A DNA stretch of 64,000 nucleotides from JAOXRU01 sp965247735. Its GTDB lineage: Bacteria; Bacteroidota; Bacteroidia; Flavobacteriales; Flavobacteriaceae. Numbering within the stretch: position 1 is the first letter of the stretch; every line of letters begins with the position of its first letter. Positions 9,298 to 18,113 of the stretch are shown one piece after another. The DNA lies in contig CBDFHN010000002.1 of NCBI GenBank assembly GCA_965247735.1, forward strand, positions 4,216,001-4,280,000, read 5' to 3'. The notes under the pieces were generated by a model that searched no databases, was not told the DNA's origin, and saw only the letters and a program-made list of their open reading frames with translations. A program made the position numbers and the translations under genes.

Positions 9298-9344
9298 AAA
9301 AATTAATTTAACAAAGGTTCAATCTATTAAATCATATTAAAAAT

Positions 9345-12300
9345 ATGAAAAAAAACAGACAGGATTACCCTGTAGGGGTAATTAAATTTAAACTAAGTTT
9401 AAAAATGAGACTTACTTTAATGCTACTCTTTCTGTCTCTACTAAGAATTAACGCAAGTACTTATTCGCAGAATACTAAAATATCGTTAGATATTAAGAAC
9501 GCTACAATTGAAGAGGTGTTTGATTTAATCAAGCAGAAGACAGAATTTAAATTCTTTTTTAAAAATTCAGAAATAGATCTAAATAGGAAAGTTTCTTTTA
9601 AAAGTAGGAAGCAAAAATTAGATTATATTCTAGATGTAATTTTTAAAAATTCCGATGTTTCCTATACAATTGTTGACAAGCAAATTGTATTGAATAAGAT
9701 CATATCAGAATTTATAGATAATTCAGAAAAAAAACAAGAAGCCATAACAGGTACAATTGTTGACCAAAGCGGTATTCCCGTTATTGGTTCTAGTATTATT
9801 ATAAAAGGAACTACTAGAGGGGTTATTACAGATTTTGACGGGAATTTTAGCATTAATGCTGTATCGGGAGATGTACTTGTAATAAAAAGTTTAGGCTTTA
9901 AGACGCAAGAAATCACTATTGTTGATCAGAAAACATTGTCAATTATTCTAGTAGAAGATGTAGAATCTTTAGATGAGGTAGTGGTTTCTGATGGGTATAA
10001 AAAGGTTGCAGTTAAAAACTTTACAGGAGTAGCAACTCGATTAAAATTGGATGATATTAAAATTGATGGAGTGGCTGATCCAGCGAGACTTTTGGAAGGT
10101 AGAGATGCAGGAGTTGTAGTGGATAATCTTTCTGGTTCTTTTGGAGCGTCTCCAAGAATAAGAATTAGAGGTAATACATCTATAAATGGAAATAATAACC
10201 CTATTTGGGTTATTGATGGTGTTATTCTCGAAGATAATGTAGAGTTAAATCAGGACGATTTAGCTTCAGGTGATATTAATTCAATTATTGGATCTTCTAT
10301 ATCTGGAATAAATGCGGATGATATTGACACTTTTTCAATACTAAAAGATGCCTCTGCAACGGCTTTGTATGGAGCTAGAGCAAAAAATGGAGTAATTCTT
10401 ATAACTACTAAAAAAGGATACAAGGGAAAAATGAATGTTAGCTACAATAATAGTTTTTCCTATAGACAAAGACCTAGATATGAAGGGTTTAATGTGTTGA
10501 ATTCACAAGAAGAACTTTCTGTTTATGCTGAAATGTATGAAAAAGGATTAATCGATTTAACAACTGCGCAAAGAGCTGAATCTTATGGTGTTTTAGGGAA
10601 ATATTTTAATTTAAGAAGTACTAATGAAGTGGAAGTTGGAGCTAATGGTCAGTTGTCTAACGATTTCTTTACAAGATATCAAGTAGCAAATACGGATTGG
10701 TTTAGTGTCCTGTTTAAAGATTTATCATTACAACAAACACATTCTATAAATGTTTCTGGAGGTTCAGATGATGCTGTTTATTATTTTTCATTGAGTTACT
10801 TAAATGATGAAGGACAAACTATAGGTGATAATGTAAAAAGGTATACAGCGAGGTTAAAAACTAGGTTTGACTTAAGTGAAAAACTTTCTTTAGGAACATC
10901 TATAACTGGAAGTGTGAGAGATCAGGTAGTTCCAGGAACAAATAATAGATCTTTAAACCCATTAACAGGAGAGTTTCAAAGAGAGTTTGATATAAACCCT
11001 TATAGTTATTCTCTAACAAATAGTAGAAGTGTTACCCCATATGATCAAAATGGAGATCTTGAGTTTTTTAGAAAAAATTATGCTCCGTTTAATATCATTC
11101 ATGAACTTGAAAATAATTTTATAAATATAGATGTTACTGATATTACATTTCAAACTGATTTAGATTATAAAATAAAAGATAATTTAACATTCAACTCTAC
11201 ATTCAATTACCGTAAAGCAATTACACAAAGAGAGCATGTTATAGGTGATAGATCAAACCAAGCTGAAGCTTTTAGAGCAGATCAAGGAGTACTAGCCGAT
11301 GTTAACCCTTTTCTATATCAAGATTTAGATAATTTAAGAAGACCACCATATTCAGTCCTTCCTGAAGGAGGAATAAATATCTATAACGAAGATGTATTGG
11401 ACTATGTTTATTTTAGGAATTCTATATCTTGGGATCCTCAAATAAATGATGATCATAGATTTAGTGTTTTGTTGGGCCAGGAAATAAAATCTACTAAGAG
11501 GCAATCAAGAGAGTATAACGGTATTGGTATAGCTTATGAGAATGGTTTCTTGGTAAATACAAATCCTGATGCAATAGATCAGCTTACTGATGGTAGTGAT
11601 CAGTATTTTAGTATTTCAAATTTTAATGACAGTTTCGCTGGTTTTTTTCTTAACGTAGGATACTCAATTAAGGATACGTATACATTGAATGGAACTGTAA
11701 GGTATGATGGATCTAATTTGCAAGGAAGAAGTAAAAAAGCAAGATATTTAACTAACTATAATATTAGCGGTTCATGGAATATTCATAAAGAAAATTTTAT
11801 GGATAATATTGGTTTGGATTTATTGAAACTTAAAGCAACTTATGGATTGTCTGGAGGTAGAGGGCCATTTACTAGTGCTTCATTAGACCTTAGGGGAAGA
11901 GTTCCGTTAAGACCACAGGATCAGGAAAGTGTTATTGGTATTCAATCTTTAGAAAATAATGATTTAACTTTCGAGAAGCTAAAAGAATTTAGTGTGGGAC
12001 TAGAGTTTGCAGCATTTAAGAATAGAATTGCAGGAGAAATAGGATATTATAACAGAAATTCATTTGATTTAATTGGACTAATAAAAACCTCTGGAATTGG
12101 AGGTGAAGCTTTTAAAACGGGTAATTATGCTGATCTTAAGGTTAATGGATTTGAATTTGCAATTTCTACTGTTAATGTAAAATCAAATAATTTTAAATGG
12201 ACAACAAATTTTAATATTGGGTATAATACAGAAAAAGTAACTGAATTAAGATTTAATCCGAGAATTGTAGACTTGGTTGTAGCTTCTGGTTCTCCATTTA

Positions 12301-12977
12301 CTGGCAGGGAAATTTCTGCGCTTTATTCTGTTCGATATGCAGGATTGAATGACCATGGAATACCAACATTTTTTGATGCAGATGATAATAGAGTTACTAA
12401 TATTAATTTGCAATCTAGAGAGGACATTGAAAAAGTATTAAAATATGAAGGGCCAACTCAGCCAAGAGGCGCAGGGGGACTAAGTAATACATTTACCTAT
12501 AAAGGTTTTTCTCTTAATGCCAATATATCATTTAAGTTTGATTATAAGATAAGATTAAATGGTAGTTTTTCTAACAGATACAATGATTTTAATTCTTTGC
12601 CAAAAGAATTAATCAATAGATGGCGTCTTCCAGGAGATGAAAATGTAACGAACATTCCTGCAATTTTAGATAGTAGAACTATTAGAACCGAATTGAGTGG
12701 TGATAATGCCTATGAATTATATAATAATAGTGACGTAAGAATAGCAGACGGTACTTACGCTAGATTAAGATCATTAGCTTTGGGATATACAGTACCTAAA
12801 GATTTTTCTGAAAAATTAGGAGTAGCATCTGCAAGTGTACGTTTACAAGGTGAAAATTTATTTTTATTGTATTCAGATGATGCACTTAAAGGTCAGGATC
12901 CTGAATTTTTTAACTCAGGAGGAGCAGCTTTACCATTAGCGAAAACAGTATCGCTTTCTTTTAATGTAAGATTTTAA
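9345..12977 (+). CDS. SusC/RagA-type TonB-dependent transporter with STN domain
   Basis: A 1210-residue outer-membrane transporter. The hydrophobic signal region lies at about 20-40. A secretin/TonB N-terminal (STN) domain follows at about 45-115 (ISLDIKNATIEEVFDLIKQ), a carboxypeptidase-regulatory-like domain at about 133-215 (ITGTIVDQSGIPVIGSSIII), a plug at about 225-345 with the SusC signature RIRGNTSINGNNNPIWVIDG, and then the barrel ending in FNVRF. The STN domain is what lets such receptors signal through FecR to an ECF sigma factor, both encoded just upstream. The partner SusD starts 2 bp after the stop, so the genes are translationally close. Substrate unknown; no carbohydrate-active enzyme is in the locus. 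Confidence 0.95.
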   Translation: MKKNRQDYPVGVIKFKLSLKMRLTLMLLFLSLLRINASTYSQNTKISLDIKNATIEEVFDLIKQKTEFKFFFKNSEIDLNRKVSFKSRKQKLDYILDVIFKNSDVSYTIVDKQIVLNKIISEFIDNSEKKQEAITGTIVDQSGIPVIGSSIIIKGTTRGVITDFDGNFSINAVSGDVLVIKSLGFKTQEITIVDQKTLSIILVEDVESLDEVVVSDGYKKVAVKNFTGVATRLKLDDIKIDGVADPARLLEGRDAGVVVDNLSGSFGASPRIRIRGNTSINGNNNPIWVIDGVILEDNVELNQDDLASGDINSIIGSSISGINADDIDTFSILKDASATALYGARAKNGVILITTKKGYKGKMNVSYNNSFSYRQRPRYEGFNVLNSQEELSVYAEMYEKGLIDLTTAQRAESYGVLGKYFNLRSTNEVEVGANGQLSNDFFTRYQVANTDWFSVLFKDLSLQQTHSINVSGGSDDAVYYFSLSYLNDEGQTIGDNVKRYTARLKTRFDLSEKLSLGTSITGSVRDQVVPGTNNRSLNPLTGEFQREFDINPYSYSLTNSRSVTPYDQNGDLEFFRKNYAPFNIIHELENNFINIDVTDITFQTDLDYKIKDNLTFNSTFNYRKAITQREHVIGDRSNQAEAFRADQGVLADVNPFLYQDLDNLRRPPYSVLPEGGINIYNEDVLDYVYFRNSISWDPQINDDHRFSVLLGQEIKSTKRQSREYNGIGIAYENGFLVNTNPDAIDQLTDGSDQYFSISNFNDSFAGFFLNVGYSIKDTYTLNGTVRYDGSNLQGRSKKARYLTNYNISGSWNIHKENFMDNIGLDLLKLKATYGLSGGRGPFTSASLDLRGRVPLRPQDQESVIGIQSLENNDLTFEKLKEFSVGLEFAAFKNRIAGEIGYYNRNSFDLIGLIKTSGIGGEAFKTGNYADLKVNGFEFAISTVNVKSNNFKWTTNFNIGYNTEKVTELRFNPRIVDLVVASGSPFTGREISALYSVRYAGLNDHGIPTFFDADDNRVTNINLQSREDIEKVLKYEGPTQPRGAGGLSNTFTYKGFSLNANISFKFDYKIRLNGSFSNRYNDFNSLPKELINRWRLPGDENVTNIPAILDSRTIRTELSGDNAYELYNNSDVRIADGTYARLRSLALGYTVPKDFSEKLGVASASVRLQGENLFLLYSDDALKGQDPEFFNSGGAALPLAKTVSLSFNVRF

Positions 12978-12979
12978 AA

Positions 12980-14461
12980 ATGATTAAGATGAAAAAATAT
13001 ATATTAAAATCACAACTTCTGTTAATGGTAATGGCTATTACTTTTACAAGTTGTGATAGTTACTTGGATGAGTCCCCAGATGACAGATTGGAGTTGAATA
13101 GCCTTGATAAAGCGTCAAAAGTTGTGGCTGATGGGTATTCACAAGCAAGTTATGCTTTTACCGATATGTATACAGATTTGGCAGGTCCAACAGGAAATCC
13201 AGATGGAGCAGGAGTAGTTCAAACTGCAGGAGGAAATACAATAAGTACACAGGATAGACAAACCTATAGTTGGGAAGTTGTGGATGCTATATTTCAAGAT
13301 TCTCCGACATATTATTGGGATCGATCTTATGCTGCTATAGCACAAGCAAATGAAGTTATTGAAGTTATAGATGGTATAGATGGAGAACAAGATAGAAAAA
13401 ATGGAATAAAAGGGGAAGCACTTTTAACTAGAGCATATCATCATTTTATGTTGGTAAATATTTTTGGACTTCATTATGACGATAAAGCAAGTACAAACTT
13501 AGGAGTGCCTTATGTACTTAAACCTGAAGTGGAGTTTTTGCCAACATATGAGAGAAACACAGTGCAAGAGGTTTATGATCTGGTTGAAAAAGATTTGTTG
13601 GAAGGATTAAATCTTATCAATGATAGAGATTTTATAGGTACCAAAAAGTACCATTTTACAAAAAACGCAGGATTTGCATTTGCTTCTAGGTTTTACCTAT
13701 GGAAGAGAGATTATGTAAATTGTGTTAGGTATAGCGATCTTTTTTTAGGAGGAAACCCTAATATTTATGTAAAAAACTATGCAAATATTAATGGTTCTGG
13801 TTATAATGAAAGTGCAGACCAATACGGAGATCCTGCTGATGAAAGTAATGTTATGGTGATGCAAAAGTTTAGTAATCACCAACGTAGAGGTTCTGGATTT
13901 CGATTGAATGATGCTGATGTTAACAGGTTGTTTAGAAATTTATTTGGAGCAAACGATGCAAGATTGCAAGAAGGTATTTGGAGAATTGGTACAGATGCTA
14001 GATACTTGGCAAGATTAAGGGAGTTTTTCTTTAGAGAAAATTTGACATCTAATTCTGGAACACCTTATCATATTGCAGTTGAGTTAAAAGGAGAGGAAGT
14101 ATTGTTAAATAGAGCAGAAGCACAATTACTCCTTGGAAATCAAGCTATGGCTTTATCGGATATTAATGTTCTTGCTCAAGCAAGATATGCTGATGATTTT
14201 GATGATTTAACAGCTTTAATGGCTTATTATGATTTTGATAAAGAGGAAGATGCTGTTATGGCATTAATACTTGATGAGCGAAAAAAAGAGTTTTGGGATC
14301 ATGGATTAAGATGGTTTGATATTAAAAGATGGAATATTCCTGTTTCACATATATTACCAGAAAGTGAAGGTGGAGGAGTATTAGAATTAGCGATTGATGA
14401 TTCTCGTCGAGCAGTACAAATTCCTAAAGATGCATTAGCATTTGGTTTAACACCTAATTAA
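12980..14461 (+). CDS. SusD/RagB-type nutrient-binding lipoprotein
   Basis: A 493-residue surface lipoprotein. The signal peptide ends in a lipobox, FTSC at about residues 22-25, followed by DSYLDESP. The SusD fold is shown by the TPR-like helices (RAYHHFMLVNIFGLHYDD) and the C-terminal RKKEFWDHGLRWFDIKRWN block, which is diagnostic. It sits as a lid on the SusC barrel and captures the substrate. A second in-frame ATG at 12989 would also give a good signal peptide, so the exact start is open. It is in operon with susC and the metallohydrolase gene 19 bp downstream. Confidence 0.94.
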   Translation: MIKMKKYILKSQLLLMVMAITFTSCDSYLDESPDDRLELNSLDKASKVVADGYSQASYAFTDMYTDLAGPTGNPDGAGVVQTAGGNTISTQDRQTYSWEVVDAIFQDSPTYYWDRSYAAIAQANEVIEVIDGIDGEQDRKNGIKGEALLTRAYHHFMLVNIFGLHYDDKASTNLGVPYVLKPEVEFLPTYERNTVQEVYDLVEKDLLEGLNLINDRDFIGTKKYHFTKNAGFAFASRFYLWKRDYVNCVRYSDLFLGGNPNIYVKNYANINGSGYNESADQYGDPADESNVMVMQKFSNHQRRGSGFRLNDADVNRLFRNLFGANDARLQEGIWRIGTDARYLARLREFFFRENLTSNSGTPYHIAVELKGEEVLLNRAEAQLLLGNQAMALSDINVLAQARYADDFDDLTALMAYYDFDKEEDAVMALILDERKKEFWDHGLRWFDIKRWNIPVSHILPESEGGGVLELAIDDSRRAVQIPKDALAFGLTPN

Positions 14462-14480
14462 GGATAAAAAGAGAAATATT

Positions 14481-15365
14481 ATGAAAAAAATAAGTAAGAT
14501 TATATATATAGTTTTAATAACAGTCTTTTTCTCTGCGTGTGAAACAGAAGATAAATTAGATCCTGTTAATATTTTTGAGGGAGTAGAATCTACAGATGAG
14601 TTGGATGCCTATTTAAAAAATGAGTTTAGAGATCCGTATGGTAGTGTTGTTATATATAGGTTTATTGAAAGATATATAGATCCAACAAAATCTGCTGTGC
14701 CTCCCAAAAAAGAGGTTGTAAAACCAGTGGCAGAGCTTATTAAACAGGCGTGGATAAAACCATATAATATTGCTTCTGATCAAGGGGAAGAATTTTTGAA
14801 AAAATATTTTCCAGCAGAACTAGTATTGGTTGGGTCTCCATTGTATAATGGAGATGGAACTATAACACTTGGAGTAGCCGATGCAGGTGTAAGAGTGACT
14901 CTTACTCAGGTAAATGATTATGCTCCAGGAAATACGGAATGGATTTTACGTTCTTTTAGAACCTTGCATCATGAATTTGCTCATATTGTTGATCAAAATT
15001 TTAATTTTGATGATGAAGCTTTCTATGAAATTTCAGGATCAGATTATACCTCTCCAGGAACATGGACAAACGAAACCCTTGGAACGGCAATAGAGAAAGG
15101 TATGGTTACTCCTTATGGAACTTCAGCAGTAGGAGAAGATTTTGCGGAATTAATATCTTACATTATCACTACTGATTCAGTTGAATTTGATGCAATTTAT
15201 CTTGCTGAAGAAGATTGTACAACTGGAGGTCAGGCATGTTTAGATAGGAATAAGGGAAGGTTAAGGATAAAGCAAAAATATGATATAGTTATTAAATATA
15301 TGAAAGAAGATGTAGGGGTAGATTTAATAGTATTGAGAGATGAATTTTTAAAAAGTATAAACTAG
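14481..15365 (+). CDS. Import-associated zinc metallohydrolase lipoprotein
   Basis: A 294-residue lipoprotein (lipobox FFSAC near residue 20) with a zinc-metallopeptidase motif HHEFAHIVDQ. The HExxH is at residues 164-168 and the glutamate would be catalytic. This fits the family of substrate import-associated zinc metallohydrolases found beside SusC/SusD pairs (a TIGRFAM-defined group, from memory). It is probably exported to the cell surface or periplasm, where it would trim a peptide or protein substrate; this is inferred from the HExxH motif and the neighbours. The reading frame is intact and codon use resembles its neighbours. It is followed 3 bp later by the DUF4302 gene. Confidence 0.85.
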   Translation: MKKISKIIYIVLITVFFSACETEDKLDPVNIFEGVESTDELDAYLKNEFRDPYGSVVIYRFIERYIDPTKSAVPPKKEVVKPVAELIKQAWIKPYNIASDQGEEFLKKYFPAELVLVGSPLYNGDGTITLGVADAGVRVTLTQVNDYAPGNTEWILRSFRTLHHEFAHIVDQNFNFDDEAFYEISGSDYTSPGTWTNETLGTAIEKGMVTPYGTSAVGEDFAELISYIITTDSVEFDAIYLAEEDCTTGGQACLDRNKGRLRIKQKYDIVIKYMKEDVGVDLIVLRDEFLKSIN

Positions 15366-15368
15366 TGA

Positions 15369-16688
15369 ATGTTATTCGCATTAAAGAAAATAAAAATGTT
15401 GCAAAATATAAAAATACTTGTATCGTTGGTTTTGTTACTGGGAATATTTTCCTGTAATAAAGATACCGATGTAGATCCACTATTTGATACAGATGTAGAC
15501 AGTAGGACAGAAGTAGAATTAGATGAATATAGAAAGGCATTAGTTGCTCCTGAGTTTGGTTGGAAACTTGAATATCAACCAGAAAATGATATAGGAATAT
15601 TTAATGTCTATTTAAAATTTGATGAAAATGGGAGCGTAAATGTTGTTTCTGATTATAATAACGGAGATGATGATTTAGAAACAACATATAGAGTTGGAAT
15701 ATCGCAGTTTCCTGAATTGGTGTTTGAAAATTATAGTGTGTTTCATAGTTTGTTTGAAGTAGGGAATTTTCAATTGAATGCTGAATTTGAATTTGTTTTT
15801 GATAAGATAGAAGGAGAGACCATACTATTAAAAAGTAAGACAGATCCAGGAGAGAAATCAACAGTTACTCTTGTTAAGGCTTCTACATCAGATATGTTAG
15901 CTATCAAGGAGCTTCAAGGTTTAGATGAAAAAGTCGCAGATGGGTACAACACCGATTTATTTTTTAGAAGTTTGGTTGCTAAAGATGCTAGTGATGCAAC
16001 TGTGTTTAGTTCAAGTTTTAATTTTAGTAGTTTAGAACGTGTCGCTTCAATTACATCATTAGACAATGAGAGTAAGCAAGTAACAGAGACTCGTCCTATT
16101 AAAATAACCAAAGAAGGTTTTGATTTTATTGAGCCAATAACAATTTCGGGAAATGAAGTAAAGTCTTTTGTTTATGATATGGATACCAATACGTTTATCT
16201 CTTTGGATGGAGGATTAACTACTATAATATCTCATACTAATATTCCAGGATTGTTGTTTTATCCTGATGTAAATGATTTTGCAACAAATTTTAGTAGATA
16301 TTTATATTTTCCATCAACTTCAGGAAATTTCCTAGCGAAAACATCTACTGAGTTTTCAAATCTTGCAGAAGGCTCGGGAGTAGGGACTATTAATATTTAT
16401 TTTGATGATCCTAATGCTGGTGGACTATCATATTTTAGCATTAGCCACACTTCAGGGACAATATTTGCGATTTTTACTTATGATGTGGTTGAGAATGAAA
16501 AAATGACTTTTAATTTTCAGGGAGCACAAGGTGATATAAGTGGAATAATACCATTATTACAAGTTTTGTTTAATCCAGAAGGTTTTTATATTGAGAAAAC
16601 AGATGAGAGCACGTTTTCTGCAAATCCTTCATACTTACTTATTAATGCATCAAATGCAAATTTTAGATTCTCTCTTTATGGAATTTAA
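15369..16688 (+). CDS. DUF4302-type lipoprotein
   Basis: A 439-residue lipoprotein. An ATG at 15396 gives the better signal peptide (MLQNIKILVSLVLLLGIFSC) and may be the real start; the ATG at 15369 adds nine residues. The mature part begins NKDTDVDPLF and contains ELDEYRKALVAPEFGWKLEY, typical of DUF4302 proteins that accompany SusC/SusD/zinc-metallohydrolase loci. Function unknown; a surface-exposed accessory binding protein is inferred from its position. It is the last gene of the operon and is followed by a terminator. The family assignment is from memory of this conserved gene order. Confidence 0.7.
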   Translation: MLFALKKIKMLQNIKILVSLVLLLGIFSCNKDTDVDPLFDTDVDSRTEVELDEYRKALVAPEFGWKLEYQPENDIGIFNVYLKFDENGSVNVVSDYNNGDDDLETTYRVGISQFPELVFENYSVFHSLFEVGNFQLNAEFEFVFDKIEGETILLKSKTDPGEKSTVTLVKASTSDMLAIKELQGLDEKVADGYNTDLFFRSLVAKDASDATVFSSSFNFSSLERVASITSLDNESKQVTETRPIKITKEGFDFIEPITISGNEVKSFVYDMDTNTFISLDGGLTTIISHTNIPGLLFYPDVNDFATNFSRYLYFPSTSGNFLAKTSTEFSNLAEGSGVGTINIYFDDPNAGGLSYFSISHTSGTIFAIFTYDVVENEKMTFNFQGAQGDISGIIPLLQVLFNPEGFYIEKTDESTFSANPSYLLINASNANFRFSLYGI

Positions 16689-16712
16689 AAAAGTTAGTTA
16701 GTTGATTTAGTA

Positions 16713-16742
16713 AAAAAAGGAAGATTCCGATCTTCCTTTTTT
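16713..16742 (+). terminator. Terminator of the susCD-metallohydrolase operon
   Basis: Stem AAAAAGGAAGAT-TCCG-ATCTTCCTTTTTT, 25 bp after the DUF4302 gene. Confidence 0.88.
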
Positions 16743-16798
16743 CTAAAGTTTAACTTTACCAAATATTTTGTTTTTTAATTAATTTTAAATCTTTTTTT

Positions 16799-17155
16799 AT
16801 GCTAAAAATTAAAAAAAATATATTATTCTTTTTCGTTATTTTGTTTTTTTCGTCTACTTATTGTAGTGCTCAAAATTGGGGTACACAGCCGCTAAAAGGT
16901 GATTGTTCTTTTATTATTTGTCCTCCAAACCAAAAACTTGAAAAGCAAAGCGATGGAAGTTGTAATTGTGTAGCTGATAATAGACCAAATGCTGATAGCT
17001 TTACAGCAACACCAATTTCGAATGCTTCAGAAAAATCTGTTCCAGAAGCTAAAGAATGCGAAGAGTGTGAAGTCTCTTGCGATCCAGAACATCCTAGTTA
17101 TAGTATATTTTATTGTGGAATTATTACAATAATTGAAAAGTATATTGGTGATTAA
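16799..17155 (+). CDS. Small secreted cysteine-rich protein, unknown function
   Basis: I do not recognise this 118-residue protein. It has a clear Sec signal peptide (about residues 1-25: basic start, then FFFVILFFSSTYCSAQ), so it is exported. The mature part has eight cysteines, including a CNC pair (GSCNCVADN) and a CEECEVSC cluster, which suggests a disulfide-rich or metal-binding fold. It stands between the terminator of the SusCD operon and a 535-bp gap, so it is probably expressed alone. The next small gene also has a CNC motif and six cysteines in its core, which may be coincidence. Confidence 0.6.
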   Translation: MLKIKKNILFFFVILFFSSTYCSAQNWGTQPLKGDCSFIICPPNQKLEKQSDGSCNCVADNRPNADSFTATPISNASEKSVPEAKECEECEVSCDPEHPSYSIFYCGIITIIEKYIGD

Positions 17156-17247
17156 GTATTCTATATTAAATGATAACACTTGGGTTGTGATTTGGAATCA
17201 TAATATTTTAGTGTTTTGAATGATAAATTAGAATTTGAAATGAGCAA

Positions 17248-17270
17248 TTTTCAATTCAAATAACTCAAAA
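17248..17270. repeat. Imperfect direct repeat, copy A
   Basis: Matches 18091-18113 at 21 of 23 positions (TTTTCAATTCAAAT, then two differing bases, then CTCAAAA). Copy B is the 3' end of pepE and its stop codon. The two copies bracket about 0.84 kb carrying the double-glycine peptide gene. Confidence 0.5.
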
Positions 17271-17353
17271 GATCCCAGTTGGTGCTAGTATAGGCTCGTT
17301 TTTAATGAGTGACAGTAATGAGTGAGTTTGCAGTACAGTGTGAAATAAAATAG

Positions 17354-17378
17354 ACCACCTTTATCGAGGTGGTTTTTG
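17354..17378 (+). terminator. Rho-independent terminator
   Basis: ACCACCT-TTATCG-AGGTGGT followed by T5. It lies 200 bp after the cysteine-rich secreted protein gene and may end its transcript. Confidence 0.7.
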
Positions 17379-17646
17379 TGTTTTAAGAGGTGTGTTGTTC
17401 TAGATTTAGCATCCTAAAAATATCAATAACACTAAAAATGGGTACTATGAGTGTTTTGATTGGGTTTCTATATTCTAAAATTTTACTGAAAATAGAGTAT
17501 GTAGTTTTTGTTTTTAACGAGTAAATCATGTAAAACAAAAAATTAACGGGTTCTGTTTATTAAAATTAATAATAATAATATTATATATTTACTCATAGTT
17601 ATGATTCGTTTTTTAAGGAAAAATCTCCTCGCAAGAAATTGGTACA

Positions 17647-17677
17647 AGTCGTGAGTGCCAAATAAATGTTCACGATT
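17647..17677 (+). other. Leader hairpin before the double-glycine peptide
   Basis: AGTCGTGA (17647-17654) pairs with TCACGATT (17670-17677) with one G-U pair. The stem ends 13 bp before the ATG at 17691, so it would lie in the 5' leader near the ribosome entry site. Confidence 0.35.
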
Positions 17678-17690
17678 AAAATTATATCAA

Positions 17691-17924
17691 ATGAAAAAAG
17701 ATATTTTAAACATTGGAAACCTTTTAAGTATTAAAGAACAAAAACATATTATTGGAGGGTCAGGTTGGAGTATTCCTCCTGCATGTAATTGTGATAATTC
17801 AGGAGGGATAATAGATACCGGAAATTGTAATATAAGTTTACCATGTATAAGTAATGGGAATACTGGTGATTTAGGGTGGTGTAAGAATGCAGATGGAGTT
17901 TATAGTGACTGGGCATGGTGCTAG
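17691..17924 (+). CDS. Double-glycine-leader peptide, candidate natural-product precursor
   Basis: A 77-residue peptide beginning MKKDILNIGNLLSIKEQKHI and continuing to IGG at residues 21-23. The first 23 residues match the style of GG-type leaders of Bacteroidota precursor peptides (a LSxxEQKxIxGG-like end), normally cut after GG by a C39-peptidase ABC exporter. The core of about 54 residues has six cysteines and is rich in Gly, Asn and Trp (CNC, GWCKNADG, SDWAWC at the end). An upstream in-frame ATG at 17655 is less likely because it would bury the leader. No maturase or C39 transporter is in this window. It has its own leader hairpin and terminator. The function is unknown; it could be a bacteriocin-like or signalling peptide. 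Confidence 0.72.
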   Translation: MKKDILNIGNLLSIKEQKHIIGGSGWSIPPACNCDNSGGIIDTGNCNISLPCISNGNTGDLGWCKNADGVYSDWAWC

Positions 17925-18028
17925 CGCAAAAGTATTTTTTTTGCCAAAAAACACAAAGCTTTCATAATGAATAGAAAAGTGATGTGGGCAATTTGATTTA
18001 TGAAAAATTAACTCAATTCTTATAAAAG

Positions 18029-18059
18029 CAGTTACATGTATTGTTTGTAACTGTTTTTT
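18029..18059 (+). terminator. Terminator of the double-glycine peptide gene
   Basis: Perfect 8-bp stem CAGTTACA/TGTAACTG (18029-18036 with 18046-18053) followed by T6. Confidence 0.82.
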
Positions 18060-18090
18060 ATTCATAGAGCCTGAGCCTAGAAAACCTGTT

Positions 18091-18113
18091 TTTTCAATTC
18101 AAATCGCTCAAAA
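18091..18113. repeat. Imperfect direct repeat, copy B (overlaps the pepE 3' end)
   Basis: Partner of 17248-17270, 21 of 23 bases identical. It covers the last codons and stop of pepE on the minus strand. Confidence 0.5.

Larger units (their letters stand above)
17156..17690. other. 535-bp gap before the double-glycine peptide gene
   Basis: No convincing coding sequence. It holds a terminator (17354-17378), a 23-bp copy of a sequence seen again at the end of pepE (17248-17270), an AT-only tract near 17565-17590 with TATATTTA as a possible -7 box, and a leader hairpin (17647-17677). Confidence 0.6.

Noticed and set aside
17655..17690. Longer start for the double-glycine peptide
   Set aside because: The extra 12 residues cross the leader hairpin and do not look like a leader. 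The ATG at 17691 gives a standard MKK start.
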